Assembly: GCA_963969595.1 (NCBI GenBank)
Contig: OZ018413.1
Location: 9,662,211 to 9,726,210, forward strand
Length of the DNA: 64,000 bases
Reading direction: 5' to 3'
From: Neckera pumila
Taxonomy: Eukaryota > Streptophyta > Bryopsida > Hypnales > Neckeraceae
Notes under the pieces: model-generated
Seen by the model: the letters and a program-made list of their open reading frames with translations, nothing else
Databases searched by the model: none
What the model was told of the DNA's origin: nothing
Shown here: positions 26,681 to 39,128 of the stretch, one piece after another
Position numbering within the stretch: the stretch's first letter is position 1
Layout of the letters: each line of letters begins with the position of its first letter
Translations under genes and position numbers: made by a program

Positions 26681-27237
26681 CAGCCGGATTTCCACCCGAG
26701 TCTTCATGTGCTGACCACTAGCTCTTGCCAGACTCATGCTTGCTGCGGCTTCTCGCTATTCTCGCCATCGCCTCCAATTCTCAATTCTCGAGCTTGCATT
26801 CAGTTTGGTATCAGATTTGCAACCACATTTGCAACTGCAAGTGAGTTTGCTTTTTAATTTCCCTTCAAATTCCACGTACCCAGATCGATTGATGCGGCGG
26901 CTTAATTAAGTTAATTAGCTTTGTGTTCCGTTCTTTGTGTACCCTGAATCTGCAGACGGATCGATGGTGCTAGCAATGAAGTCGTGATCGACCGAGGAGC
27001 TCATTATTTGTCTACAATCCATTGGAATTCGTGCGCTTGCTTGTATCGATGGGGTCTGTGGACTTGCAATTTGGTAGCCAGCTCGTCCAGCTGAAAATTA
27101 GTCGCGTAGTTGTGGCTGAGGGGTCCTGCTTTTTACGGCGTACTCTGTGAATTTCAATGAGTTTCGATCATGCCATGGTATTCATGTTGAAGTTTCGTTG
27201 GGTATCGTCACGAGTCGAGCTAGATGGTCACAGCATT

Positions 27238-27879
27238 CACAGGGAAGGTAGGAAGCTTTACCGGATGCACCATTAGGCAAAGTGCATTATCTTTCCCACA
27301 TTCTACTGTTCATGAAAGGGGAAAATATGGATTCATTAGTTGACCATGTGGTAAAGTGTGAGTTCAACAAAAACTTAACACATGAAGAAGGAAATTTTGG
27401 TATCTTCCCACATGGTATAACACTTCCCCCAGAAATGTGATTTTATCATCATGTGGTTCTTTGTTGTAGACATTATCCCATAAGCATTGTCGTTGGTGAG
27501 ACTCTCATGAACTATAAAATGCTAGTCTTTCTACAATTTTCCCATTGCATGTACTTTGTATCTTCAAAAAGTACATACTGTACAATTGATTATACTTTAT
27601 AATTAAATATAAGATAAAAATTTACAAGAATAGAAATGTAAATTAATGTTAAAAAAAATAGACCAAATTTTTCTCTCCTTTTTATGATGTATTTAGTCCC
27701 TTCCATACTCCATTACCACAAGGTAATTCATTACCAAATTCCCATGTAGTAATTGATTACCATGAGGTAATGGTCAAATGAACAAATTTTTACCTTCACA
27801 GATTATGCTATTATTCAGATAAAGTTCAGGTAAACGCTTCAGTGATTCCCATGAGGGATAGGACTCTACCTTCCCTGTG
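27238..27879. mobile_element. Family E element E1
   Basis: The ends are CACAGGGAAGGTAGGAAGC and CTACCTTCCCTGTG, 642 bp. A sister copy (E2) lies at 29340-29982. No matching flanking duplication is visible, and the sister genes show about 0.6 kb missing here, so insertion went with a deletion. Confidence 0.8.
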
Positions 27880-28240
27880 AAATGTATGTCGATGGTACAA
27901 CAATGTTTGTTCGTTTAAGTAACTTTGTAGAATGTTGTCTTGAATTGTCTGTCCATCTGCTGTTCATTCACAATTTCGTTTCACTTGATAAACAAGCACT
28001 GACGCACACATGCTTTCATTTGAACTCTCTATGGGGAGTCTGTAGACCATGAAGTGGAAATTACGTACTTTCTGAGTCTACAGACGTTATATATATAATT
28101 CATCTGGGATAAGTATTCCATCATTGCTTGCATGACCAGTGCGCTCGTCCCCAGAATCTGGGATCATTGACGGACATACTCAAGTGCAATTGGCAAATTG
28201 CTGGGGTTCTGTGTTGCAGGTTAACGGAGACGTGGGAATG

Positions 28241-28797
28241 GAAAAACAGGGTACACGAGAGGAGCTTGAGGAAGAAGAGCCCTACATTGACCATCTTGAA
28301 GGGAGGCCACCAAGGGCCTACGATGTGGCCACCGATGTCCGTGAAGGTTTCTACTTTCAGTGAGACCATGCTTGAACTGTGATGAGCCGGTGTGGTGCGG
28401 TCAGGCGATGGAGAATCCGCAATTTGACCCACAAGCTGACCACTATCGCGAAGTTCGGGTGCATTGGTACATACCATGCAGAAGATCAAAGGACGTGCAA
28501 CAGTTGTAATTAGGGTGGGACACAAAGCCAGGTTTCAAATGGAGGCTTGACCGGTCGTGGGGTGTAGAAGACTGGGTTTCAACGGACAGCATCTTGGCAT
28601 CGTGGAAACCGCCAAAGAACTACGGGGAGAGCTTCGTTGCCCCACAAAAGCAAGTGAGATTTGCGGTGGATAATTTACATCGATGTGCAGAACAAGAAAG
28701 GCAAGGCCTGCAAATTTTCTCATGGGAGCTTTTAAAACAAGGCACCGATGCACGTGATATTCTTGTGTGTAGTAGAAGGCAAATCTCTACGTAGAGT
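28241..28797 (+). pseudogene. Broken coding remnant of unknown gene
   Basis: Downstream of the copy 3 homology the reading changes to sequence absent from copies 1 and 2. One frame reads CLNCDEPVWCGQAMENPQF and then HWYIPCRRSKDVQQL before a stop. After a likely 1-base shift near 28525 the next frame reads KPGFKWRLDRSWGVEDWV, then PPKNYGESFVAPQKQVRF and NLHRCAEQERQGLQIFSWEL, ending at 28794. The composition is clearly protein-like (Trp, Cys). I do not recognise the family. It may come from another gene fused to copy 3 by rearrangement, or be an alternative second half. Confidence 0.45.
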
Positions 28798-29339
28798 GAG
28801 TTGAGTTGTGATTGTTTGTCCAATTCATGAATCCTGGTTTTGAAGGTAAAGCTCGTCTGTGGGGAACATAGGTTGCATACTTGGCAATATTTGTACAAAG
28901 ATAACCGTTATATTCAACAAGAACTACAATCTTCTTCCCTTTCAATTCTTCTCCATTCCGAAGTGCTATACTGTGGACCTCTTATTTTTTGATCACAACC
29001 TCCAAAGCAATGCAAAACCTCACATCCAAACTCATGCCCATCATAACACCCAAACGTACCACCAAACGTACCAGACATGGTCTCTCTAATTTTTTATGCA
29101 CGTGGCTCACCAAAGACTTCAAGAATATTCCGCACTCTCATATTCACAACGCACATTTTTTATCAGCATCCCGTGGCTCCTGCAATTCCTAGGTGGAAAG
29201 TACTCCACACACATTTCATGTATTCCCTGGCCACACGCTACTCAACACACCAATCCTCTTCATCCTCCACAATTGGCCTTCGGGCCAATTTGGGGGAAAG
29301 TAGCATGGGAACACCGCCATTTTAGCAAAATTTCTGTTC
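28798..29339. other. Gene-free spacer
   Basis: Moderate GC, several short overlapping ORFs in different frames with low-complexity His/Thr composition. Nothing convincing. Confidence 0.4.
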
Positions 29340-29982
29340 CACAGGGAAGGTAGGAAGCTTTAACTGATGCACCATCAGACAAAGTGCATTATCTTTCCCA
29401 CATTCTACTGTTCCTGAAAGGGGAAAGTATGAATTCATTAGTTGACCATGTGGTAAAGTGTGAGTTCAACAAACACTTAACACATGAAGAGGAAAATTTT
29501 TGTATCTTTCCCACATGGTATAACACATTCCCAAAGAATGTGATTTTACCATGTGCTTCTTTGTTGTAGACATTATCCCATAAGCATTGTCGTTGGTGAG
29601 CCTCTTATGAACTACAAAAGGCAAGTCTTTCTACATTTTCATCATTGTTTGTACTTCGTATCTTCAAGAAGTATATATTGTAATATACAATGTATTATAT
29701 ATGTATAATAAATTATACTTTATAATCAAATATAACATAAAATACACAATAATAGAAATGTAAATTAATGTTCCCCAAAATTTTCTCTTTTTTTATAATG
29801 TATTCAGTCCCTTCTATATTCCATTACCACAAGGTAAGTCATTACCAAATTCACATGTAGTAATTGATTACCATGAGGTAATGGTCAAATTTTTCCATTC
29901 ATAGATTATGCTATTATTCAGGTAAAGTTCTGGTAAACGCTTCATTGATTCCCATGAAGGAATGGACTCTACCTTCCCTGTG
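29340..29982. mobile_element. Family E element E2 with TTC duplication
   Basis: Same ends and inside as E1, 643 bp. TTC lies on both sides (29337-29339, 29983-29985). A 3-bp duplication and CAC...GTG ends fit the CACTA superfamily loosely (inference). No transposase ORF. Confidence 0.85.
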
Positions 29983-30080
29983 TTCTTTCCACACTGCTTC
30001 TCGCCAGCCATTGACAATGTCGTGAAGCAGAGCATCCACATCTATATATTTGACTTGCACATGCAGATCGACCAACCAGT

Positions 30081-30428
30081 CACTACAACAGAAAGCAGTG
30101 ATTGCAACATACTAGCAATGCATTTGCAATGGTTTTGCAATGAAGCAATGTGTAATGGAACTTAGTTTGGAACTCGATAAATACATAGTGTATTGCAAAA
30201 CCATTGCAAAACCGTTGCAAAACCATTGCAAAGTTGTGACTAATTCAATATAAAAGTCTTGGACAAAGAATCGATTGTATTGTATTGCTAAATTGTTGCA
30301 AATTCTAAACCATTGCAAACACAGTACAATACTTTAAATTAAACCATTGCAAAATCATTGAAACAAAATTTGTGGGCATTGCAAAACCATTGCAAAAAGT
30401 ATTGCAAATGCTGCATTCTCTTGTAGTG
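30081..30428. mobile_element. CACTA-type MITE with TTGCAATGG repeats
   Basis: The terminal repeats are CACTACAASAGAAWGCAG, the classical plant CACTA (En/Spm) type. The flanking triplets AGT and GGT differ by one base. The inside is made almost wholly of degenerate CCATTGCAAAA words in both orientations. No ORF of transposase type. Confidence 0.75.
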
Positions 30429-31720
30429 GGTTCTCTTCCGTAGTCAGGTGTCTGTACAAATCATCCCCACTCAGTCACTCACCAAGTGCATGTCATGGCC
30501 ACGAAGAACAGAGCTTGGAAGTAAAAAATTTGTTTTAAATCATGACTTGGAATCTCATTCCATCAAATTGAGGCCAAGAGAACGCAATTACCTGTAGCCG
30601 GGAAGGAGCCAGTACGCTGCGTTGTGGAACAACTTCAAGAGCTCGCTTGCAAGAAGTACGTCTCTGAAACTTGGAGATCTGCTCCCCTTTTTTGAAATCG
30701 CCACCGAAAGTCACCCACGAGAGAATTCTTCCCGAGGTTTTGTGATCCCTGGCTCCAAGTTGATTTCAACTTCTCCTCGCCGCATGCTTCCGCTCCTCTT
30801 GATCCCAGTTTTTTATACATCTCTTTTGCCACTCCTTGCACCATAGCTTCGAACATATTAATTCTACACTTCATATCTCCATGCAAACTCAAATGCTAGT
30901 TACCATCCCTAATCGTGATGATTTGGTCGAATATGTGCACATAACCCCAGTGGTGCCATTCCTGCGAGTTTTGATTATAATGATCATCGTTACCGAGTTT
31001 TTTCTTTCACGTTTTCTAGTCCAGTTCAGTCTGACTATCAATGACCATCCTCTCTCGCTGGTATGGGAAAATCTAGTTCAGGACTTCAACGACTTCATAA
31101 TTTGTGCCAATTCTTCAATATTTTAGTGCTCGAAATTCTTTTGGTGCAACAGTGGAAATGGCGCAAGCTGTATACGAGTCTTAAGTACTTGTCAAGCACA
31201 AGCACACTTAAGGGAGAAATCTGATGAAGCATTCTTGAAGGTCCACAAATTAGCAGACTTTGGTGCCTTTCACTTAGATATTACATGTGTATCGCTTTGT
31301 TACAAACGTTTTACAGCACGAGTCCTGATGTGCAGTTATGTGCCTACAAAGAACGTATCAGTAATGGGTACTCCCAAGCGAGTAAGCACTCGATTCCTCA
31401 CCATCTCAATTGCCTACTGGCAATGCTCCATCTTCGCAAATCCGCGCTCGTTATATTTGTGTGCTCCTTCTTTGCAAATCCGCGCTCGTCATATTTGTGT
31501 GCTTTGCACATATGTCATATGGAGATGGATCAGGCCCAGGCTAACAGTTTAGTATCACGTTACAGAATTTGACGAGGTAGAAATCCCAAACCTTAAAATA
31601 TACTTCTGGAAGCAACGTTGCTTCTATCAAAGCAGAGCAGAGTCCTCAACTACAGAAGTATGTCCCCTAAAAATTGTCTACACATCCTGATGCCTTTTGG
31701 AGCTCTGACAGTGGTGCAGT
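30429..31720. other. GC-richer spacer, weak coding signal
   Basis: Holds an 85-codon minus-strand ORF (30635-30892, MVQGVAKEMYKKLGSRGAEA) and overlapping plus-strand ORFs at 31235-31572. None matches a family I know. One contains HKLADFG by chance. A 42-bp direct repeat (TTTGCAAATCCGCGCTCG) occurs twice in 31434-31506. It could be remains of a gene. Confidence 0.3.
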
Positions 31721-33034
31721 CATTTTAGAGAAAATCTAGGGCCTCTGGAGGGCCGCTCCACAGCCCTCCGAGGACCCAGTAAAGAGTTCTTTTTTTGCTT
31801 AACTAATTTTTTTTCCGCTATTCCCGTTCACCTTCAATCCCGATATCGGATGCTTGTCAATGGCTGAAAATCCAAGTCAAAAGTGTTTAATAATCAGGGT
31901 TAAGATATATTAAAGCACCATTACCTTGACTATTAAACACTTTCTACTTAAATGCATTTTTCTCTCAATCCATATTGTAGAAAAAAATGCAAACGTCCAA
32001 AAATAGTTGAGTGGCTTACCATCAAGAATTTTTTTAAGCCAATGTGAAAGACTTATTTTGTAGACAATTGAAGTGTTTGAAGATGAGAGGAAAACATCTT
32101 TATAGAAGTAAGGTAGTAATAGATAGAACAATGCATATGAGATATGTAAATTGGATTGGATAGGAGCTCCACCTCTCAAAGTTAAGTGAAAAAAAAGAAA
32201 TTGTATTAAAAGCAAAATTTTGAGCCTCATTTAGGCATAGTAAAACAACATTTTTGAAAAAATTTAGGACTAATAAAAGTTGGATAAACAAGCTAAGTTT
32301 CATAACCAAAAATTCTTTTGTGATTTCAAGTCTCCAGTCCAAAGTTATGAACAAAATTCAGACCGGATGTTTAAAGGATCCGGTCTGAATTTTTTTCATA
32401 ACTTTTTATTGGAGACTTGAAATCACAAAAAGATTTTTGGTTATGAAACTTATATTGTTTATCCAGATTTTATTAGTCCAAGGTTTTTTTCAAAAAAGTT
32501 GTTTTGCTATGTCTAAACGAAGCCCAAAATTCTGCTTTTAATATAGTATTTTTTTCTCTCACATAATTATGAGCGATGGAGCTCCTATTCATCCTAATTT
32601 ACATATCCCACATGCATTTCTTGCCCTACTACAACCTCACTTGTATAAAGAAGTTCCTATTTTAATCTCTAAACTCACAAATTCAAAAGCCTCTTAAATT
32701 GATTTAAGTGGATTAGATTGGATAATTGGCTTGATTGGATAATTTCATTTTTGATATTCAATTAAAAACCTTGTTTAATATTGGCCTTTTTCTATTTTGA
32801 AATTTGGAGTTTATTCCAATAGTAAATCAAGAACAAACGACAATCAACTTGTATTGGATTTTTTTATTGTGGAAGTTGGCGAATGCCTGCTCTTACAAGC
32901 TAGTTTTGCAAAATTCACATCATCTGACTATGTACTTCTGACAATTTTCATAGGTTTGGAGACCTACCTGTGTTGTAATAGACTGGATGGTCACTCTGGA
33001 GTAGCCCTCTAGAGGCCCCAAAATTCTTCTAATG
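31721..33034. mobile_element. Family D element D4, with nested hairpin
   Basis: The ends are CATTTTAGAGAAAATC followed by GGGCCTCTGGAGGGC, and a complementary GCCCTCTAGAGGCCCC followed by CTTCTAATG. A family F hairpin is nested inside. No clear target duplication. Confidence 0.6.
32020..32690. repeat. Family F long hairpin, copy F4
   Basis: Arms of about 310 bp (32045-32355 and 32375-32680). The turn contains TTCAGACCGGAT and ATCCGGTCTGAA. The most complete hairpin of the family. Confidence 0.75.
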
Positions 33035-34274
33035 TTGAATTCCCCTCATTCTAAAAGGCCGGAAGCATATTTCAGACAAAAATTGTGATAAATTGCCACT
33101 TATTTGGTCAGTGGGGAAAAAATGAAAAAAAAAGTTTTTTTTCAAAATTCGACTGCACATTGTATAAGACTACTATGGGAATGTGTGGAAAAAATTTCAA
33201 AAACTTTGATCATACGAATAGAAAGATTATAATGTTTGAAGTTAGAAGAAAATGTTTGATTTTTCATTTCTTGACAAGGCCAATAGACTTTAACTCCTAG
33301 AATGATGATTTTACTCTGCACATAGTTAATTTTTTTGACACTTTCATCTTGTATCATGTAAATTACTATCCCTTGAAAAGATGCAAGCTGGTCTTGATCT
33401 TGTAATTTTCTCTCCCTCCTCCTTTTGGATAAGTCAAGAGCCATTGATGTGCTTAAAAAAACTTCAATTTCCCTTTCCATGCCATTGGTCTAAATCACAA
33501 AGAAAAACTAAAATGAAATGAGATGTGAGTATAGATAGAGGCCAAACAGATCATGCAAGTTGTACATCTGCCAAATTTTAGAAATAAAGGAGGAATTTTG
33601 CACATGCTACAAATAAAAAAACATTCAAGGCAATATAACTCTTGATTTGGGGAATCCAAGCATCCAATTGGCAAAAAAAGTTCGTTCATAATAAGAGATA
33701 CATGTTTACATCTTTTGTCAACATTTCGTGAACATCTAATCAAAATTGACTTTAGAGGAACCTACCTGGATTTTTAATTATTTGTTCAATGGAAAATTGG
33801 CCTAAATTATATTTAAAGGCCATCAAAATTCTATCAACATTCTATTTACTATTGTAAATCTACAAGAATATATCTAAATGAAATCCCATATAATGATTTG
33901 TAGCTATTTTATGACAAATAATTTTGAAATTCTATTTTTTGTCCATTAGGTAAATGTGAAAACAAGAAACACCTATATGATTCCACCTACAAAAGCTTCC
34001 TCACTTAATTCCTAAAGGTCAATGCCTTCATAGAGTGGATGTGTTTGGTCAAACTTATAACTCAAACTTTTATATTTTGCTTTTGATTTAAACCTAGAAA
34101 TTTAAGCCTAAATATGAGGTTATCTTTCAACTTCATTTCAAAGCTTTGAAAATAAAATAAAATTCAATGAATTATTGTGATTGATGGATGATTACAAGAA
34201 ATACTTGTACTATTTTGATGACACATCTTGCTCGCTAGTATGGTTTTTGGCCATACCCATTAGCAAATTCATTT

Positions 34275-35800
34275 TTTGAATTTAGAAATAAGAACAAATG
34301 CTCTTTATAGAATTGGGGTAGTAGAAGGTTAAGCAATACATGTGGGATACGTAAATAGGGATTAATAGGAACTCAACCACTCATAGTTAACCAAATTTAA
34401 TGCGGGAACTGTGTTAAAAATTGAATTTTAAACTTCCAATTTAGGCATGGTAAAATAATTAATTTGAAAAAACTTTGAACTAAAAAAAGTTGGTTAATTA
34501 AGCTAACTTTTATCTCCAAAAATCCATTAAAGGTTTAGAGATTCTAACTAAAAGTTATAGACAAAATTTTGAGAGGGATCGGATGGGACCATTTTTCAGA
34601 CATTTTCAAACACCATCTCTAAATTTTGTCCATAACTTTTAGTTGAAGGCTCTAATCCTCAAACAAATTTTTGGAGCTAAAATTTAGCTTACTTCCTCTG
34701 AGTTTTTTCTATTCAAAGTTTTAAAAAAAAAAATAGTTATTTATCTAAGTGAGGTCTAAAATTCAACTTTAAACCCCTAAAAGTTCCATGACTATGTTTT
34801 CATCAAAAATGCTCAAAAATTGCCAATTTTGGTATAAGTATCCAATTTTTTAAATAAAAAGTTTTTTGACACATATAATCATAGGATCTTGTAGCATGCT
34901 AGCTTAAAAACATAAGGTAAAAATTTTAGAAAGTTCCACCACGTGGATTGCAAGATATAAACATTCAAATTCCTTGAAGTCATTGTTTTGGCCCTTCAAA
35001 AAATAGGGCAATTGCACTTCACAAGCTCACTTTTTGATGAAAAAATGTCCAAAATGATGGTGCTTCTTTGGATTCATTTTCTTAGACAAGTTGGCTACAT
35101 GCTTGAAAAAATTCACTTAATTTGGAATAATCCAGCATATAGGAAAGAAATAGTAAGTAGATAGTAGTAGAGAATGATTCAAAATACTAAATTGTCAAGA
35201 ATTTAATTGTAGAATTAAAAAATGCCAATTCCAATGGTTGCAATGTTGTAATAAACAGTCTACATTCTAGGATTTTATTTTTTTCAAAAAATATTGAAAA
35301 TTGAGTAAGATAAAGGACTTCAAAGTTTATTTTAGAATAGAGAATCCACAACTGCCTACAAACTGAAAACCTTCATAACTTTAGACTCATTGATCAAAAT
35401 GAAATGATTGAAAGCTTTCCACGTATATGTAACTTTAGAAAATCAATTTCAAATTTTTGTTTTTGAAAAGAGTAATTTTTTCTAATCTACCCAAACTGCC
35501 CAGTTACGAAAAAAGTAACATATTAGGCCATAAATTTTTATCTACATTTCCAAATGTCATGAAATTTAATGCATATGAAAGATATTCCTTTGCTTCCACC
35601 TTCTATTGAAATTCCTGCCTATAATATGGAAATCCCTAGTCACACGTACTGGCCCAAAATTTTTATACAGCCAAAAAATGTATGCCGGTCTTTTAGGGGT
35701 TATCACAATTCCTACATTTTGACAAGGAGTGGCCAATCTCTCAACTTCTAATTATCCCATATTCTTTGGCAGTTCATGATGGACAATTAATTTCATTCTA
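34275..35800. repeat. Family F hairpin F5, split by element A6
   Basis: The hairpin runs to about 34770 and resumes after 35701, where the right arm continues into CACAATTCCTACATTTTGAC. Element A6 fills the gap, so the hairpin is older than A6. Confidence 0.6.
34773..35700. mobile_element. Family A element A6
   Basis: The ends are ACCCCTAAAAG and CTTTTAGGGGT, 928 bp. The matching place in copy 1 (about 7295) has no element. No transposase ORF. Confidence 0.8.
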
Positions 35801-36397
35801 AAGACAACCTCTCTACTTTTCATTCTCACCTAATGTCAATGAAGTAAATCTTCCACATTGCCATCAAAAATCCTTGATGGCAATGTGGTAGACTTACTTC
35901 ATTGACAACTACTTTAATTTCCAAAACTTGGTTAGAGTTCATTTAGCATTCAATTTTAAGGTGTTCAATAATCAGATTAAGGTGCATCAAAGTACCTTAA
36001 TTTTGATTATTAAAATCGGATTCAAGCTCTTGATAGTCATCTAACAACCAGATGGAAGGTGAGCAAGAATAGGAAAAAAATAAAATTCCTAAGCCCCAAA
36101 AACTTGAACTTCAGGAATCTTAAAGGGCTGCAAGGCGACCCTCCAAAGGTCCAACTTTTTCTCTAATGTTTTGCATTTTGGCTCCAAATGACTCAAGATT
36201 TGTAGGTAAGGTACACATGACTATTATACACCTTGTCTAATTTTTTTGCAATTTTCAAAAATGTTTTACAATCCAGAGATAGACCCTAATTTTATGTCAC
36301 CTTTACAAATTTGGAGTTATATAGAACTATTTAGTATCCAAAAAAGCAAATTTGGAGCTGAAATTTAGAAAAGGTAGTCTCCTTGTAGATTTATAAC

Positions 36398-36577
36398 CAT
36401 TAAATGACATTTCAGGGCATTAGGAGACCGCATTAGAGAAAATCTGGACTCACTACAGGGCTGGTTGGGGTGCGTGCCAATGTGCAATTAGAGAAAAAAT
36501 TAGCCGAAAAGCTGCAACAGTCAGTGTAAGATGAGCAGTCAGACAAGGTGCCCCGTCGGATTGCCGTCGGACTGCCG

Positions 36578-36610
<33 letters not shown>

Positions 36611-36629
36611 AAAATTAAAATTAAAATTT

Positions 36630-36672
<43 letters not shown>

Positions 36673-36982
36673 CCCTGTATTTGCACTCCCGCCGAAAATC
36701 TGGACTCTCCCAAACAGCCCTCTGGAGAGTCCAGATTTTCTGTAATGTGAGTTCCTAGAGAGTTCATTGCATTTTTAGATTGCAAAAACTTAGCTGCAGC
36801 CGCTGTGATGTGGCACACACTGTGCCATGTCATTTTTGAAAAAAAAAAATTCTTAAAATAATATTTGAATGTGTATTTTTTTTAATATTTTTTTGACAAC
36901 CCATACCGCTATTCACAAAATTGGGCCAGATTAGAGAATAGACCTGAAACAATCCTCCAATGCCCCAAAATTTCATCTAATG
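36398..36982. mobile_element. Nested family D elements
   Basis: The outer element ends are CATTAAATGACATTTCAGGG and a complementary CATCTAATG (36982). The inner element is 36431-36747 (CATTAGAGAAAATCTGGACT to AGATTTTCTGTAATG). The inner one holds A- and T-homopolymers (36571-36672) that would pair as a hairpin. Copy 1 lacks both near 8010. Confidence 0.65.
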
Positions 36983-37789
36983 TATTGTCCAAAAAAATTC
37001 TAAAAGTAGTTAATTTTATGTCATGAGGAAGTTTACAAAATGAGCTCCTTTCTGCTTACATTTCAAAACATATAAAATATTATTTTGGTGGTTCTTTTGG
37101 TGCATTATCATCTCAATAGCATTGTTAAAACAGCTATATTTTTATTGTTTTATAAATTATTTTTTGAATTTTTCATAAATTATAACATCAAAGTAAATAT
37201 TTTCTTGAGATTTTGTAGTTTTCTAGTTCTCCTACTAAAGAATTTTCTATGCTTTTCCTTCTTAGGGTATCTTCTTTTTAAAGATGCATACATTGTCTTT
37301 TTAAAGAAATTTTAATTTTAAAGCACTCAAATCAATAACACTCCTAAAATGCAACAAATAGTACTGGTGTTTCTTGCAATCACTTTGAAAGTTCTAGGTT
37401 AGAATCCAAAAAACCTAAACTTGTAGGTATTTTGTATGCTTTCTTCTCTCAAAATACTGTACAAGGCTAAATTACAAAATAATATTCTTTATTATCACCT
37501 TTATTTTCATTTAGAATTCCAAAAAATAATAATATAAATTGTAATTGAAGTAATTTTATACACCTTTTGTACTTTAAGAAAATGAAACAAATTTAATCTT
37601 GAGCAAAAATTCAAAAGTCCAACATCTATATAAAAATTACTCATTAAATATGAAACTTGTCAAATTTTAATCCGTAAATTATATATAGGCTAAATTTAGG
37701 TTGGTAATGGCTCAATGGGTTGAATGGTGGTGATTTGGCATAGAGGTCATTGTTAAAGGTATTTTGTGCAAAACAAAGAAAACAATTAC

Positions 37790-37955
37790 TTGAAAAAATT
37801 TCACACTACATTTTAGGTCTACTTTAAATATTTCATTTACCTCTTGAAAAAATTTCACACTACTTTTTAGGTCTACTTCAAATATTTCACTTACCTCTTG
37901 AAAAAATTTCACACTACTTTTTAGGTCTATTTTAAATATTGCATTTACCTCTTAG
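37790..37955. repeat. 54-bp tandem repeat, three copies
   Basis: Unit with TTGAAAAAATTTCACACTAC, repeated at 37791, 37845 and 37899. The minus strand reads a repeated KFFQEV peptide in frame, since 54 is divisible by three. Probably not a gene. Confidence 0.85.
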
Positions 37956-39121
37956 AAAAATGGAAGAAATATCACAAAAATTGAATTTTTTTTAACATTA
38001 AACAATATATTCTTACTAGTAACTTTTAATTTTTTATATAATTTATAGAGATTTTTCACATAAATAGGTAACAAATGGTTTCATGTAAAAAAATATATTA
38101 TTGTATGTTTAGGTCAAATTTAGCACCTTGGTGGCAAAAAAATTCCTAACACTCCCGTCACTCCTCTTCGAAATTTGAATGGAATAATTTTTTCTATTCA
38201 ACATGTGTAATTGTATTATTTAGTCAAAATTTTCTCAAGAATAATTTTTGAATATTGAAAATTGGCAACACTGGAATGTTTTCAAATTTTTAGAAATAGT
38301 TGTGAAGTTTTTTGAATTTTAGATATGTTTCAAATTTTTCCTAATCATTTACAAAATTGACCTTTACAAAGGATATATTGAAACTTGAATATGATTTATG
38401 AAGGTAAATTGAGCTCAAGAACAATTGACCATATGGCAATGGAACTAATCCTTTAGCCAAGATGGATTAATAGTATGCCAAAGCAATTCCATCCATCCTA
38501 CACTAAACAATCAATCATGTGCTAATTATTTCTTTTGCCGTATACATCATATTACTAGCTCATGGCTACAACTATGACAATCCAATCTAAATATGTATAT
38601 AAAACTATGTATACAACAATACTAAACAACTAGATTTAGAACACAGTCAATTTGGTTTTTCAAATGCAACAAACATTTGAATTCAATAACCCTAGTAAAA
38701 TTAATACAATTCTATTGACAATTAATATAGAAAGTTTTCTAAAGAATCATCCATTGCATATATTTTTTAATCTCCAGAATATCCAATGACAAAAATAATT
38801 AATCATATGAAAATGTAACAATTAGAAATTTTCTTAAAAAACTTTCAAACTTACACTACGATTTTTACCAAGAGCATATCTCCATATCAAGACTATTCAA
38901 AGCAGGATATCTCTACAAACATAGTTGGTGAAAATATTTAAAAAAGAGTGAAAACTTATACTTCTAGAGGCATTTTAAAATCCACTCGTGCGGTTTACAA
39001 TAAACTTCATTATAAGTGTAGTAAGTTAGGTAAGTGTCCTGTCCTGTCCTGTCATCTTCAGTTGGGTTCACCCCACGAGACTTCATCCCTCTGGACGCCC
39101 GTGTTTCACGCCAAGACAGGG

Positions 39122-39128
39122 GTATAAG
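39122..39128 (+). promoter_or_regulatory. TATA-like box of gene copy 2
   Basis: GTATAAG, same context as copy 1. The 5'UTR exon ends at 39300 with CTGCAG then GTGAGT. Confidence 0.45.

Larger units (their letters stand above)
26600..28240 (+). pseudogene. Winged-helix-like gene, copy 3 (start exon lost)
   Basis: Matches gene copies 1 and 2 through the promoter and 5'UTR exon (to the splice site at 26840/26841), the first part of intron 1, and then the end of intron 2 and the start of exon 3 (VNGDVGMEKQG at about 28221-28250). The segment with the ATG exon is gone; element E1 (27238-27879) sits in its place. Homology stops soon after 28250, before the winged-helix-like domain. The copy therefore cannot make the family protein. 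It has a better TATA box than its sisters. Confidence 0.8.
35801..39121. other. Gene-free duplicated DNA upstream of copy 2
   Basis: AT-rich; aligns with 7390-8690 and 9180-9800. Holds the nested D pair and the 54-bp tandem repeat listed separately. No gene. Confidence 0.5.

Noticed and set aside
28121..28525. 134-codon minus-strand ORF
   Set aside because: Overlaps the copy 3 exon homology and the Trp/Cys-rich plus-strand text; it has no recognisable composition of its own.
31235..31552. Protein kinase fragment suggested by HKLADFG
   Set aside because: No other kinase motif in the frame, and the neighbouring text is not kinase-like.
37712..37912. 66-codon repeat protein (KFFQEV repeats, minus strand)
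   Set aside because: Product of a 54-bp tandem repeat that keeps frame by its length; the other repeat copies in the window lack it.
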